Shown one piece after another: positions 24,903 to 38,650 of a DNA stretch of 64,000 nucleotides. Source of the stretch: Sinonovacula constricta (Eukaryota; Mollusca; Bivalvia; Cardiida; Solecurtidae). The notes beneath the pieces are model-generated. The model was not told the DNA's origin, did not search any database, and was given only the letters and a program-made list of their open reading frames with translations. Position numbers and translations under genes: made by a program. Numbering within the stretch: the first letter of the stretch is position 1; every line of letters starts with the position of its first letter. The stretch covers positions 61,048,756 to 61,112,755 of the forward strand of contig CM017561.1 of assembly GCA_007844125.1 (NCBI GenBank). Direction: 5' to 3'.

Positions 24903-25190
24903 CCTAACAAGAATATATGACAAAGTCCTATGAGCATTGCAACATATACCATACCCTAAAAAGGCAAGGGACAAAGGTATTCGCGTGCAAAGCCAAATGT
25001 AAAAGTAAGAACAAATCTGTGATGAGTCAATCAACAAAAAGAGCAAACCCAACAGTTACTGCATTAGAACGGTCAGTCAGCAAAAGGACCGAAGAGGGTG
25101 CTTAAACCAGTTTTACAGAGCTCTAACCTCGCATTTACTGCGGGGTTTCTCAAATGCAAGCAATGAAAGAAAAATTGATTATAAAGAAGG
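24903..25190 (+). repeat. Dispersed repeat R1, diverged short copy
   Basis: Carries the R1 start (TATGACAAAGTCCTATGAGC), the GAACGGTCAGTCAGC block and TTTTACAGAGCTCTAACCTC, then ATGCAAGCAATGAAAG. More diverged than the copies at 3.3, 4.0 and 52.4 kb. Confidence 0.82.
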
Positions 25191-25930
25191 TTGTTCTTAT
25201 TATATTTATACTTGAGAAATACAATGTATGTCCTGCTATGTATCATCCCTCTTTATAATTAGTAAAGATTGAAAACACCGGCTTTCCATTGACTGAACTA
25301 CAATGTACCTTAAGTGTGGCATTCGATCTCAGAATCAATTATTGATGTTAAGAAATTAAAGGTTGTCTTTATTTACTTGTTCATGGATACAATCGCTAAA
25401 GGTATTCCTAAATTATATGTTTATGTTATATGTTATATGTTTATGTTCAACATAGCTCAACATGGACATATAAAAAAGAAACTGATCGCTCTAACTATAC
25501 AAATACTTACTGATTTCATGTATGCTGACAGATAAGTATTAACATTTATTTGAAAGAATATTGCAATGGTACATATTAATGGAATATATTTTTCAGGAAT
25601 TTTATATCATTTTATGTATTGAATGTATCTAATAATAAGTTTTTGAGGCACAAATACAAACGTGTAAGAATAATCGTATAGCAAAGATTGTTTATTTTTA
25701 TTTTGCTTCTGTTGACAATATCTTAACTACCTTACTATCTAACATTAACATGATGCCTGTGTTACATTTTTATTTCACCTAAGGCGACAGGGCTGTTACT
25801 TACTCTGAGCAGTACTAACAAATGTAAGATAAAACTACCCTTTCAACTTTATAATAGCTAGTGCGTTTTGATAAGACAACTAACTACGGATGTATTTTGA
25901 CCTATGTCAACATGGCAGTTGTCATATTCA
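25191..25930. other. Intergenic, nothing recognised
   Basis: Between an R1 copy and C1q gene 5. A TTTCACCTAAGG motif at about 25775 is also found upstream of gene 2 (about 7373), a sign that the two genes share upstream sequence. Confidence 0.45.
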
Positions 25931-25948
25931 ACAACCGTATTTAAACAT
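25931..25948 (+). promoter_or_regulatory. TATA-like box of C1q gene 5
   Basis: ACAACCGTATTTAAACATAG lies about 85 bases before the start codon and matches the corresponding motif of gene 2. Upstream both genes have AACTACGGATG or GACTACGGATG. Confidence 0.5.
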
Positions 25949-26030
25949 AGCCAGGCGAGAGTCAGCAGCTATCCATAATTTAAAGCAGTATATATTATAG
26001 TATAGCACTAGATTCTATAGTAGTAGGGTA

Positions 26031-27844
26031 ATGATGTGTGCGTATATCAAGTTCTGCTGTTTTCTCTGGGTATTTAAATTTTCGGATGCCCTGTTGCTTG
26101 AAAATGGACCATCTTCCACAGACGCCCAGGTTTTACATTTACGTGCGGAACTGGCAGCGTTGAAAGAAACAGTGAATGCGTTGACGGAAAATATCAACTC
26201 AGAATGTAGTAAGACATTGTTTAATTTTTCATTATTACCCTATAGTTAAGGAAAACTTCGAATCCAGGTGGGGAATAGGCAAGAGCGTTTTTCATATGTT
26301 TTCACGTATTCTCTTTAGTGAATGGACTTTCATATACATGGTACTTACAACACTTCGTGTATATTTAGTAAGCAATACGACGTTTTTAGTTAGTTAAATA
26401 TATACAACAAGCCAAAGTTCTTTGTTGAGCCACTCTTAAGTGTTCTACACTGAATTCATGTAATACTATCAATTTTTGTTGGCATTAGTCATTAAATGCT
26501 TAAGCCTGAAAACTATCTTTAAATCAGATCAATATTACGATATTCGTATTTCCGGTTGCGATATTAATCCATAATCAATTAAAACAATAAAGAGTCAGTT
26601 GATTTTTAAATACAGTACTTAGATATAATTTGAAAATTTCACTACAACCTTAATTGCATGTCTATTTAATTTTATTTTCAGCACGATGGTGCCAATTCCA
26701 AATAATGTGCATCACAATGATGGCTCATTTAGTATCATATACAAGAGTACTTTGCCAATTTTATGTCACTTCAAAGCACGCTGTTTCCCTGAATTATAAT
26801 TTTCTAACTTCATGGTCGTTTTAGTTGAATATTCTTTGTAATGTTCTCTTGGTGTAATAATTAGAACGACCTAATAATTCAACATTTACAAAATTCAAGC
26901 ACTTCGATCACGCCATCGTCATTTCCATATAACATAATCATAAACAGGTATTATTATTACTATTATTATTATTATTATTATCAATCAAATATTTAGCACA
27001 AATATAACGCGCGAATTCTCAATCATTTCATCCATCGATGTTTATTCATAATATTTACCAAACACAACTTCAATTTAACAATCATTAGTATAATGATAAT
27101 TTAATATTCTAGCACTCCGATGTCCAAAAACCCAGTCGGTCGGTTTCATGGCCCAACCCTCAGCATCGCTTTCCAACCCTGCTATTGGTCACGTAATTGT
27201 CTTTGATGATGTGATCACCAACGTCGGAAACGCGTACAACAATGTTCATGGCATCTTTACGGCCCCTGTTAACGGTACCTATAACTTCAACGTCGTAGCC
27301 TCGAGTCCTCCAAGCCCAAACGATCACTGGGTAAGTAGATTATATTTGTTTAAATATCCGCTGGGTCTTCAATAACTACATCAAAGATACTATGTTGTAT
27401 GCACTTTAGAATTTGTCGATTATAAAAAGTCGGGTCTTAGGTTGTTTAACTCTAACGCAAAAAATCGTAAGCTAAATTGTTCTTCTCGAAACCACCCATA
27501 ACTGATAGTAATAAAATTAATTGTTTTGCAAATTTTAATAACTGATAACAGTGATAATTCATTCACATTTACTCTCCTCAATACTAAAACTGGTTTCATT
27601 TTAGTCTCCTCCTTTTAATATATTTCAGCTACACTTGTTCATAATGAAGAACTCTGCAAAGATGGGTTATGTGTTTTTAGACTCGCACACTACATACTGG
27701 CTCAGGAGAACTACGGATGTTACACTCCATCTGACGCAGAATGACGAAGTCTGGGTGGAAATTGGTGATGTTAGAGGCGATCACGTCCTAGGAGGATGTT
27801 GCTTTCACACCCACTTCTCTGGGTTTTTGATTCAAGCGGATTGA
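26031..27844 (+). CDS. C1q domain-containing protein 5
   Basis: Complete three-exon gene: exons 26031-26208, 27113-27330 and 27629-27844, 203 residues, the same length as gene 2. Exon 1: signal peptide (IKFCCFLWVFKFSDALLL) and coiled coil (VLHLRAELAALKETVNAL), ending NSEC before a phase-1 GTAAG donor. Exon 2 after [55 protein letters not shown], donor GTAAGT in phase 0. Exon 3 after [66 protein letters not shown]. It is the sister of gene 2 with only scattered replacements, and the promoter is shared, so the pair arose by duplication of a whole gene. Expected to be secreted and to form C1q-type trimers; ligand unknown. Confidence 0.93.
26948..26983. repeat. (ATT)n microsatellite
   Basis: Short ATT tract within intron 1 of C1q gene 5. 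Confidence 0.9.
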
Positions 27845-30589
27845 ACAAAAAACTGAAGATAGTGATCGTTTATTATTTTTGTTAGTTAAATTTACATTAT
27901 TGTTTAGAATGTGCTGTTATGCTCTGAAATAGAAGCCCCTTAAAGACCCAAGTTTAGCATATAACTTTTGGAAGTTTTATTTATTGGATAACTATCAATA
28001 TAGCAAGTCAGTGAATTGGTTATTACTGGCAATACACTTGACGAATTGATAAAATCACAAATGAAATCCTTTTGATTTCTCTAACCTATTAAGAAGGAAG
28101 GCATGTAATATTTGATGAATTATGCATTGGTTAGATTTTTAGCAAAGATTTTACTGTGATCAGTCCTAATTCCTTGTTCACTATCTAAGTGAATTTATTA
28201 AAAAAGAAAATATCGAAATAATTAAAAAAGCTTTGCTCTGACAGGTTTTACTGGAATACGCAATGCATTTAAATTATTATTTTAGTCCGATTGTATTTAA
28301 AGTTGCATGCAGTAGTTACATATCATTATTATATTAATAAACGGTATCTCCTTATCAAAATAAACTCCTGCAGTTGTAATTATATTTCATCCGACTCGAC
28401 GTGTTCATAGAAGTTAGTAAGGAAATCTTTAAGAAGTAAATTTTATAGTAGTCACATTTGATTAGTGGTCATATTACGCTTTCATTTCACAATTAACGCT
28501 TACACGTCCAAGAGGAAATTGTTATTACGATGTTATAAACCCATTAATAAGATATAAATTAATAAAATAAAGTTGATAGTTCATTTTTAATAGATACACA
28601 TTAAAATTCAGTAACATTGAAAGTGGTGTAATGTTGATCAGTGCAATATCATTCTGTATAAGTAGGACCGAAATTCAATAATTCTAATATAGAATTATAA
28701 GAACACGAACAAATACAATGACCGATGCTTTGAGATGGCGTCTCGATTAAAACATTGAATAACTATAAAGAAAAGGGTATTTTAATACATTACGGCTTAC
28801 ATTACATAAGCGCTATGAAGTGATCTGACGTTAATTCCCGTACCCCCACCCTTTACATAAACCCTGACCCCGACTCTTACCTGTCAAGAGTTGCCAAAGC
28901 AAATCATTTTACATTTTCTTGTGCCTGACTTTAAAAATAACAACACACTAAATCCGCCAGCTGGAAACCGTCATAATCATGATATTTGTTGTTGGAAGTT
29001 ATATGCAAACATTGTGTGGGTTTAATTGCATAATGACACTTCTTGTCCTTTCCATCTTTGTTACTCTCTATCATATTTTACACGGTCTCATATTTACAGT
29101 TCCTAAATTTACTATCAAATAAGTATGAAGTATGTTTTCAAAATACACCATTTAAAACTATTAGGAAAATATCTAAGATGATGTGCCTGTCCGACTGTAA
29201 GATGGTCTCTTGCAAACAAAAGAGTGCTTGTTGTGTTATGACCCATGATTTTGTTAATCTTAAAAAGATATTTCCATTAAATGCATGATGTATTTTGCCC
29301 TGATGCATAGTTTCAAAGCGCTGTTATAATTAGAAGCAATTAAAACATAACTGTGAATTTATTTTTAAAAACACATTTATCAGTTCTTCAACATCAGTAC
29401 AAATCCGTGCAAAACTGGAAGCATAAATACAGTAGGATGTGACAAGAGGAAAATCGCTATCAAGTTATGGATAACATCACAAATTGAACTTAAAGCATTG
29501 TAAGACTTGTAAGAATTTCGAGTGATGTTTAAAATAAGACGAAATAATCGAACAGGACGTCAACATTACTAGAAATTTGGATCAGTATGTGCGTTATTAA
29601 CTGAAGAGAACTTTTGCATTAAATGCTCAATAATTACTGTACGAATTCCGGAAGATCGATGGTGACATTCACAGTTGTTTTTTTCTCGCTTGGTTTTTGG
29701 AAAAGTAAATTTCATGGTTTTCAATTAAGACATTTTAAAGTTTAGATTACATTTCTACGTTTGTGAATACATGAAGTTGAAAATGTGCATAGCGCCGTTG
29801 AAACTTCGTGAATTGGCGATTTCTTATGGTAAAATTCTGAAATATACACTTCCAAAATGTAAAACTGTAAATCTCACTTATGATCTTTCGCATAAAAGGG
29901 CATAGCTTTACAATACATGGATTGTGCCGAAAATGCACATAGTACTTTTCTTTCAACAAAGTAAAAAGAATTATCCTCTCTTGTAAATCTTAGGTATCTG
30001 TATTTTAAGTACTTAAGGCAATATTATATACCCCTACGCATCTTTGATCGAACAGTTGAAGGATTTCTTCTACATGAAAGCCATAACAATGGGCCGTAAT
30101 CCGCTGTGTATTTTTAAGTCCTCTAATGACAAACACTTGAAGAGATCTTCACTAAACACAACTGTTTATATAGCATGAGGAACACACAAAAACGTAACTA
30201 CAAATAACTTAATTATTAATTAAATACTATTAGTCTATATGATTAATATGGATTAGATGTTTTTCTGTTCTGAGAACTAGCATTGCAAATGTGTTTACAC
30301 CTCGTTAAGTCATCCCATGTCAATCCAAAGCGTAAGGAGGGCAGCGATTGCTACTAATGTATAAGTGTTAGGTCTGACCGGGCTGGGGAATGAACTTGGA
30401 GCCGCCATATTTGCAAGGGTGAGCTTAACTAATGAGATATACATATTTCACAAATATTAATAAAACCGTAAAAATAAACATGTTTATTATATTTAACAAT
30501 TGTATTTTAGTCATTTATTCTATGATTCACTTGCCTAAACATATCATTGCTGATACAGATTACACCAATAATATATGCCTTTTTCATAA
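27845..30589. other. Intergenic, nothing recognised
   Basis: Long AT-rich stretch. I looked for exons 2 and 3 belonging to the orphan exon 1 at 30.6 kb (minus strand) and found no recognisable C1q sequence. Confidence 0.5.
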
Positions 30590-30890
30590 ACGTACACAAC
30601 ATACTTTATTTGAACAAATCCATTGTAAATGAAGATCCGCCATCTATGATTAACATAAGGCAATGGACACAAAGATCACAAGACTTGTCACATATGTTTT
30701 CTTTATCAGTAATGCTGCACAATGGAAGTAGCTCCATGCAATCGGACCTGATATTTGTAGGTCCCTTGTCTCTCTGGGCAGACAAGGCGACTTGCTAGTT
30801 CAACAAAATCGGAAACGTCAAGTCTGATGAGATAAGAGACAGTTAAGGCGACATGCTCTTATTTCTTGATAAAGACGTACATAGTCTAAG
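30590..30890 (-). pseudogene. Orphan promoter and exon 1 of a C1q gene
   Basis: The minus strand matches the promoter and first exon of genes 6 and 7. In order: AAGAGCATG..., CTGTCTCTTATC, a GACGTTTCCGATT block, GCCTTGTCTG, a degenerate TATA (CCTACAAATATC) and GATTGCATGG. Then the exon reads LVIFVSIAL and, after a frameshift, IIDGGSSFTMDLF, equivalent to the IMDGG...ADFI segment of genes 6 and 7. The expected start codon is followed at once by a stop, and in-frame TAA and TAG codons are present. No exon 2 or 3 follows. It is an old, inverted, truncated duplicate. Confidence 0.75.
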
Positions 30891-32449
<1,559 letters not shown>

Positions 32450-32741
32450 AAAGTTCATACCTTGTTTGTGTGTTCATACTATTGTTTCCAAATCATATTC
32501 TACATGCTGTACCGTCATTTATTACAATAGGTATTTAAAGTATTTTATATTTAACGGCTAGCAAATAAGTTTCCCGTTTAAAACTATAGAACAGTTGGTC
32601 GTTCAAAGCTTGTTTTCGGTGGATTTTGTAATTGAATTGTTCTAAAATAATTTGTTTCTATAATAAAGTTTTATTTATTTACATTTCGATGCATGTCATG
32701 TTGTTTAAACTGTATAATTATCATTTAAATTTTCCTTGTAA

Positions 32742-33262
32742 GAAAATATGACAAAGTCCCGTGAGCATTGAAGCATATACCAAACCTTGAAAAGGCACAG
32801 GACAAAAGTATTCGCATGCAAGCCAAATATAAAAGAACATATCTGTGATGAATCATTTAACGAAAAGAACAAACCCAACAGTTGCCGCTTTGGAACGGTC
32901 AGTCGGCATAAGGGAACAACTAGGGTGCTTAAACCGGTTTTACAGAGCTCTAATCTCGCACTTCCTGAGTGGTTTCTCAAATGCAAGCGATGAAAAGAAA
33001 ACCGATCCATTTGAATAAAAAATGTACAGGCGCTGACGTCTTCTTTGATAAGTTCCGACGAAAGTAGTGACGTCATTGAAAAATAATGTCCACATGGTAC
33101 TTAGAAAGGCGAAGTGTTCTTTCGATTAGAAGAACTACACAAAATTGTTGATTGTAAATTTTTGAATCAAGAAAAGAAATTACCAGAGACGTATCAATGG
33201 TTGTAGTATCATGTTCATGTAAAGATGGAGCTGAGGAACCAAAGTCCATTATCGCTGTGCTT
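32742..33262 (+). repeat. Dispersed repeat R1, diverged long copy
   Basis: Contains all R1 landmarks including the distal AGTGACGTCATTGAAAAATA block and the CCAGAGACGTATCAATGG segment. It lies upstream of C1q gene 6, much as another long copy (52.4 kb) lies upstream of the C1q pseudogene. Confidence 0.85.
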
Positions 33263-33731
33263 GCAAACAATGACTTATTATTAAATTGTTGTTATAATTA
33301 TGTTTACAACAAACGTATTCATTTGTGCTGAATTAAAGATAAGTTGATATTTAAAGCTACCTTTGAGTTTTCCAGAAAACTAAACTCTTTTTCGCACTTT
33401 TCCGCGAGCAAAATGACGTCCTAAAGCGGGAATAAACTTGATTTACATGTTTTTACAACATACTTTTTACTTAAACGTGTAAATTAATAGTGCTCTATAT
33501 GAATGATGCGTGACAAATGTCTTAGAATAATAATAAAATATTGGAAGTAGCGATTTTTTAACCAACGAAACTCCTTTTCGCACTTTTCCGTTGTAGCGAA
33601 AAGGAACCGTGCCGATGGATTACGTTTTCTGCGCATTGTTACTTTAAAATTTTATTGCAATTTAACCAAATGTTTTTAAATACTTCGAAGCATGCCTTGA
33701 CGAAAAGGGTTCTAAATACAGTGAATCATTT
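33263..33731. other. Direct repeat pair and hairpin upstream of gene 6
   Basis: CTCTTTTTCGCACTTTTCCG near 33387 and CTCCTTTTCGCACTTTTCCG near 33571 form a direct repeat 184 bases apart. Overlapping the second is a hairpin: CCTTTTCGC pairs with GCGAAAAGG at 33596-33604. No coding sequence is seen. It could be a small decayed element or a regulatory region; I cannot tell. Confidence 0.5.
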
Positions 33732-33963
33732 GTGAAAGCTCCGAAAATGTGATTACGTGTTATATCATGACTTTTTAGTCTATAAATAGATCCTTCTGGT
33801 GATTATGCACGTTTTTTTAAAAACTTGAACTGTCCATTCTCCTGAAACAAGAGCACGTTTCCTTAACTGCCCCTTTTTATCTTATCAGGTAGCACGTTTC
33901 CGATTCTTTCGAACGTGCTACTAACCTTGTCTGCATTGAGAGATAACGGTCCTATATATAAAA
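33732..33963 (+). promoter_or_regulatory. Conserved promoter of C1q gene 6
   Basis: About 230 bases that are alignable with 45148-45375 (gene 7), 53260-53375 (pseudogene) and the minus strand at 30.7-30.9 kb. Conserved elements: GTGAAAGCTCCG, a TTACGTG E-box-like site, an upstream TATA-like TCTATAAATAG at 33779, GAGCACGTTTCC repeated as AGCACGTTTCC about 40 bases later, TTATCAGG (GATA-type site), and the proximal TATATATAAAA about 50 bases before the ATG. Conservation that exceeds the surrounding sequence supports a core and proximal promoter. Factor names are inferred from motifs only. Confidence 0.65.
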
Positions 33964-34010
33964 GGTCAGATTGCATAATGATACAGGCACAACGCTACTG
34001 GTCATAGACA

Positions 34011-35454
34011 ATGGCTGCACATCCGGGCGTGATTTTTACTAACCTGCTGATCTTTTGGTCTCAGGCCTCGGGATTTATCATGGACGGCGGGTCCATATCG
34101 ACAGCGGACTTTATTCACCTTAAGGGGGAGGTGGAGTCATTAAAAGCACAACTGAATGCAGTGATGCTAAACATTAACTCGGAATGCAGTAAGTCTGATG
34201 TGGCATAATATAAATCATTTGTATTAGACAAAAATGCGCTAATACAAGTTTGGTAACTTAACAATAATGTATGTGTGGCAAAGGTAATAACATTTTTATG
34301 TTGAATGATATAGAAAGATACCCCATATGATTATTTCTAGAACGAGTTCTTTATGTGTGTTATGTCTCGTCTCTGTGTTTTGTCACATTTACACTTACCT
34401 TGGTTGCCTTTGTCTACTGGTAGATAAAATTTAAATATCTGTGAAAATTTTGATAGAACCTTTTCTCATTTAGCTATTGATGAGCTGCTGCAGATGGCGA
34501 AAATGGTTTGACAACGTTGCAACGGTTTTGATTATCCTGGCATGACAAAATAACATTTTGTGGGATTCCATGGGCAAATTATTTCGTGTTACTATTAGAA
34601 GAAAGGTTAAATATATAATATTTTATATCTCAGTTTATTGTTTCTCAGACATTCAGTGCCCACAGAGACCAAGTGAAAGTGTGGCGTTTATGGCGCAGTT
34701 ATCTGCAGACCTCACAAATCCTGCGAATGGTCGCGTGGTAGTTTTTAATAAAGTCATCACCAACGTTGGCAACGCGTACAACAGCATTCATGGCATCTTA
34801 ACGGCCCCGGTTAATGGAACCTATAACTTCAACTTTGAAGGCACGAGTCCTCCAGACCCGTCGAATAATCATGTGGTAAGAGTATGCGGCAATCGCTGAT
34901 TTAATAGGTACCCGATACCTGTCCGATATTTACCTATGTTCTAGATTAAGTATACTTCTAAGAGACTTCAGCCTGGTAAACTTTACCATGAAATAACTCT
35001 GGTGAGCAGTACGTAAAGCAAGTTAAAATATAATATGATTGTTTGACCATGTAAGTCAAGACCAGGCATTTAACGCAAATAGAACAATATAATACTTTTC
35101 TAGACACTTCTATAGAAATGGCTAATTATTTGCAACCCCGATTGTCGTTAATGAACACACAAATTCCCAACAGACACTCTACATAGATCGAATCTTTCTA
35201 TTTATAGCATATATATCTTTTTTTGTTTGTTTCAGTTTCATTTGTACATTATGAAGAATTCGGCTAGAGCAGGCTTCGTGTTTTTCGATTGGCACACCGC
35301 TTATTGGCTCCATAGATCAACGGATATTACACTTCATCTCACGGAGAAGGACGAAGTCTGGATGGAAGTTGCTGATTCTTCGGGGGACTCCAACATTTTG
35401 TCTGGTGTTAACTTGTTCACCCATTTTTCTGGGTTTTTGATTCATGCTGATTAG
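34011..35454 (+). CDS. C1q domain-containing protein 6
   Basis: Complete three-exon gene: exons 34011-34188, 34649-34875 and 35236-35454, 207 residues, the longest in the window. Exon 1: signal peptide (PGVIFTNLLIFWSQASG), the IMDGGSISTADF segment and a short coiled coil (LKGEVESLKAQLNAVML), ending NSEC before a phase-1 GTAAGT. Exon 2 after [59 protein letters not shown], then a loop enlarged to SPPDPSNNH; exon 2 is nine bases longer than in its relatives. Exon 3 after [62 protein letters not shown]. It lacks the Cys-Cys found before this C-terminal motif in other genes. An AATAAA lies at 35530. Expected secreted C1qDC protein. Confidence 0.93.
34348..34480 (+). repeat. Dispersed repeat R2, copy in intron 1 of gene 6
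   Basis: Same family as 21945-22090: ATGTGTGTTATGTCTCGTCT, TGCCTTTGTCTACTGG, GATAAAATTTAAATATCTGT. It occupies about 130 of the 460 bases of the intron. Confidence 0.8.
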
Positions 35455-37314
35455 ATATAGATGTATGAACACTGAAAGAAGAACTTACAGAAGCCAATTT
35501 TTAGTTGGAGGAGTTAAAGTTTTAAGAAGAAATAAACTTGTTTCTTATTCCATTTACTCGTTATATTTTTATGTGGGATAAGACCAAAATCGCCCGTTTG
35601 GTTATGTTATGAAAATGTCTCATCTGGTCCATCATTGCCAGAAAAAGAATATTTCTAGCAGAGCATTTGGTTTTCTTCAAGGATAATTAGTGAAATAATA
35701 ATTTCTCCCACTGGTTAAGTACGTACCAGACATTGCAATCGGAACTCTTCGGGTAATTCCGTATTCGGGACATTCATCTCTCGGGTGTATCTATGTATGC
35801 AACGATACATACAGAATCACTATCGTTTTGTTCGCCTGAAGAAGAATACGCCATTATAAAGTTCTTAAAAAAAGGCGATACGTGAAGTGAATAGAATTAA
35901 TCCATCCTATAAACTTTCATTTTTCAGTTTAATTAACATCTCGTTAGATAAACAACTGTTACTGCATTTTCAGCTGACATAACAAAATATTTATTCTAAG
36001 GTGATCCAAGTTCTAAGTAAAATTAAATTGTTAACTTACTTGAATGTCCGAATTCCTTAAAAATCAGCAGTTATTCACAATACTGTCCGAAGATGTTGAT
36101 ATTTTAAATCCAAATACACTAGTTGTAATCCAAAATCTGATTTCCCCACTGATGCTATGTTAAAACACTTATTGTATTTAAGTCTTGAAGGTCTTACTCA
36201 GGTCTACCATTAAACAAAAAAGAACCTCATTTATAATAGCCAAGAATATTCGAGAAGGTACAAGTTGCATCCCTTATTAAAACCATGCCAGAATTTACTA
36301 GAGCGTCTACAAATCAACAATCTCATTAAAATCAGCTCCAGTATTACGCGTAATAGGATCTGATGACTTCCCATTACGGTTCACCTCAAATTGACCTTTT
36401 CAGTAGCCAATGAAATTCTCGGCAACAAAATCTTGTGGTATACTGCGAGCATCATTCTACACGCTATAAAATTTTAATGGTAAAGGGTTGGTAAAGGGTC
36501 GCGTTTAACTCGTGATTGCATGCAATCTACACACATTCTTAAACTTAACTTTACATATTTCAAAAGAGACATATATAACCTCTACAAATATGTATAAACC
36601 ATCCAACAAAAAGAAGTTTTGAACTAGAAATCCTTATTTTAGTTACACTGGTAAATACATTCACAACTCGCTCGCTGCAATCGTCATGGCGGATAACGAA
36701 AGCGTTTTCGCAGTGGGTTGCGTTGAAAATCCTTTCGTATTCTACTTAAAAATGGAATTATGAAATGTTATGGTAGATACCGATAGATAAATTGTTGATT
36801 GAACAAAATGTGTAAAAATTAATGCATGCCAATAGAAAGGATGGCTGATTCAGCGGTTTAAAAAGTGGTATGTGTTGACTGCTGTATCGGGAAGGATTCT
36901 ATAGTAGTTTTGAAAGGAGCGATTGCATTGGTCGAAATACGGGCACTTGTCTATGCATATTCAATTACACAAAGGTCATTTTGACACGACCTCTTATGCG
37001 ATGTAGTCAGATCCTAATCACGGACAGTAGATGAGGGAAATTAGGATATGATTTTAATGAGATTGACAAATCAATATCATGTGATTTCCTAGTTTGCAAC
37101 ATGCTCAAATATCACGATGGGAGACACTTATGTTATACTTGAAATAACATCATAATTAAACGTTGGAAAAAAAGCGACTCAGATTTATGAAAATAAATAA
37201 GAAACATTTAAATGACGCTTGAAAGAAAAGTCACAACACAACACAGAACGAATTAAATAAGCAATACATTGATAGTACAAATGAAAAGTGCATTACAACT
37301 CTTTATACTTTTTA
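35455..37314. other. Intergenic, nothing recognised
   Basis: 3' flank of C1q gene 6 with a poly(A) signal at 35530; otherwise no recognisable feature. Confidence 0.5.
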
Positions 37315-37344
37315 AAAAAAAATCGGGTATTTACTTATATATTC

Positions 37345-37560
37345 CACAGTTGGCGTCGGTGTTCGAGCGGTTAGAATTGCCGATTTGTAACGCCATAACC
37401 CATTGGGTTCTTGTATTGGATGGGTCGAAAACATTCATATGGGGAGATTTTCAGCTAACATTTGGTGTGCAGGTGGTTTTATCAATACATACGTATGGGT
37501 TCTTCCTCCACCAATAATTAGCTGTACGTTGCTAATATGACCATAACTGTGTCGGTGACA
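37345..37560 (+). mobile_element. tRNA-derived SINE, copy in block I
   Basis: The head resembles a Leu/Ser-type tRNA: GTTCGAGCGGTTAGAATTGC as the A-box region and a degenerate B box near TGGGTTCTTGTATTGG. The body GGGTCGAAAACATTCATATG and TTTTCAGCTAACATTTGGTG matches 46884-47095. Since the match continues into the flanks, the two copies come from segmental duplication rather than two insertions. Confidence 0.7.
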
Positions 37561-38504
37561 TGTAACAAAATCAGGATGTGTCAACTGGGTCTTGGGATTT
37601 TTTGGCTAATTGAAACGAAAAAAAAAAATAATTATTTTTAAGCATCATGCCAATTATACTTCTCTATAACCCCCCCCCACACACACACACACATACTCAA
37701 AAATGACTATTTTATGATGAAATAAGAAACGGACATGTCGACGAGAAAATAATGTAGTAAGGGGAAAGCTCAGAAATATCGTATTACGTTAAAAAATGAA
37801 ATTATTATTTCAGTTAACTGATCTTAGTATATGATAATTTGTGATAATTAATCAATTGCTATAACATAATCAATACACTCAATGTATTGACAAATCAGAT
37901 TACATGTTAAAAAAACAGTACAATACAAAAGCACAAAGTATTAAATGCGATATCGAAATTAGTAAATAATAAAAGCGGTCCTTTCTATAAATATACTACT
38001 GCACGAAAAAAATTGAATATTGAGGTATTACATGTCCTGGTTAAAAAAGTGTTCATTAAATTAAATAAAACGAAAAAAAGGTATTTAAAAACTTATAAAT
38101 TATATATAAGAAATACTAACAAAACTTCGTCAAAAAGTGCAAATTTTTCTTAAAAAATTAAGTAATAATTAATTCTGCTAATACTGATCATTAAAAGGCA
38201 TTTGAATCGCCTATATTGAATCATTTAACTGAAATGGTGTCAGATTATACGATTATACATAAATCAAGATACCCCGTTAACCAGTTATACAATGCCAGTT
38301 TTTATGTGAATGAGTTAATAATGTCAAAGCTAAGCCTTTAGAACTGCAAAGTTTTAATTATTTTGCAATACTAATAATCGTTGACAATGTATGTTATGAA
38401 ATAATCTGATGACCACACACATCCCTTTCATAGCCATCCATTTTTTTTCTGGCCTGATTTCCTTATGCAACACCACTTACTCCTTTACCTGTTGTAATAT
38501 TTGG

Positions 38505-38650
38505 GACAAATATGGGACAAATAGACGAGTAAAAGAAGCAATCACCATCAAGCAGCGACGCCCAACATTCAATCAGGACGAGGGGATAAATTTACCTCCA
38601 GTGTATAGCACTCTCCATGTGCCACGTGACTTAGCTTATTCAGGTTACAC
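38505..38650 (+). pseudogene. Tail fragment of a retroelement protein (block I)
   Basis: One frame reads TNRRVKEAITIKQRRPTFNQ followed by DEGINLPPVYS. The pattern 'REAI.I....PT.N.DEG..LPP.Y' resembles the C-terminal end of polyproteins of Penelope-like elements after their GIY-YIG nuclease. A homologous copy is at 47395-47520. The upstream nuclease is not recognisable, so it is only a tail. The family assignment is from memory of the pattern and is tentative. Confidence 0.45.

Noticed and set aside
26685..26800. Possible extra exon in intron 1 of gene 5 after TTTTCAG
   Set aside because: A short open frame with MMAH-type residues, but no convincing C1q similarity and no paralogue has such an exon.
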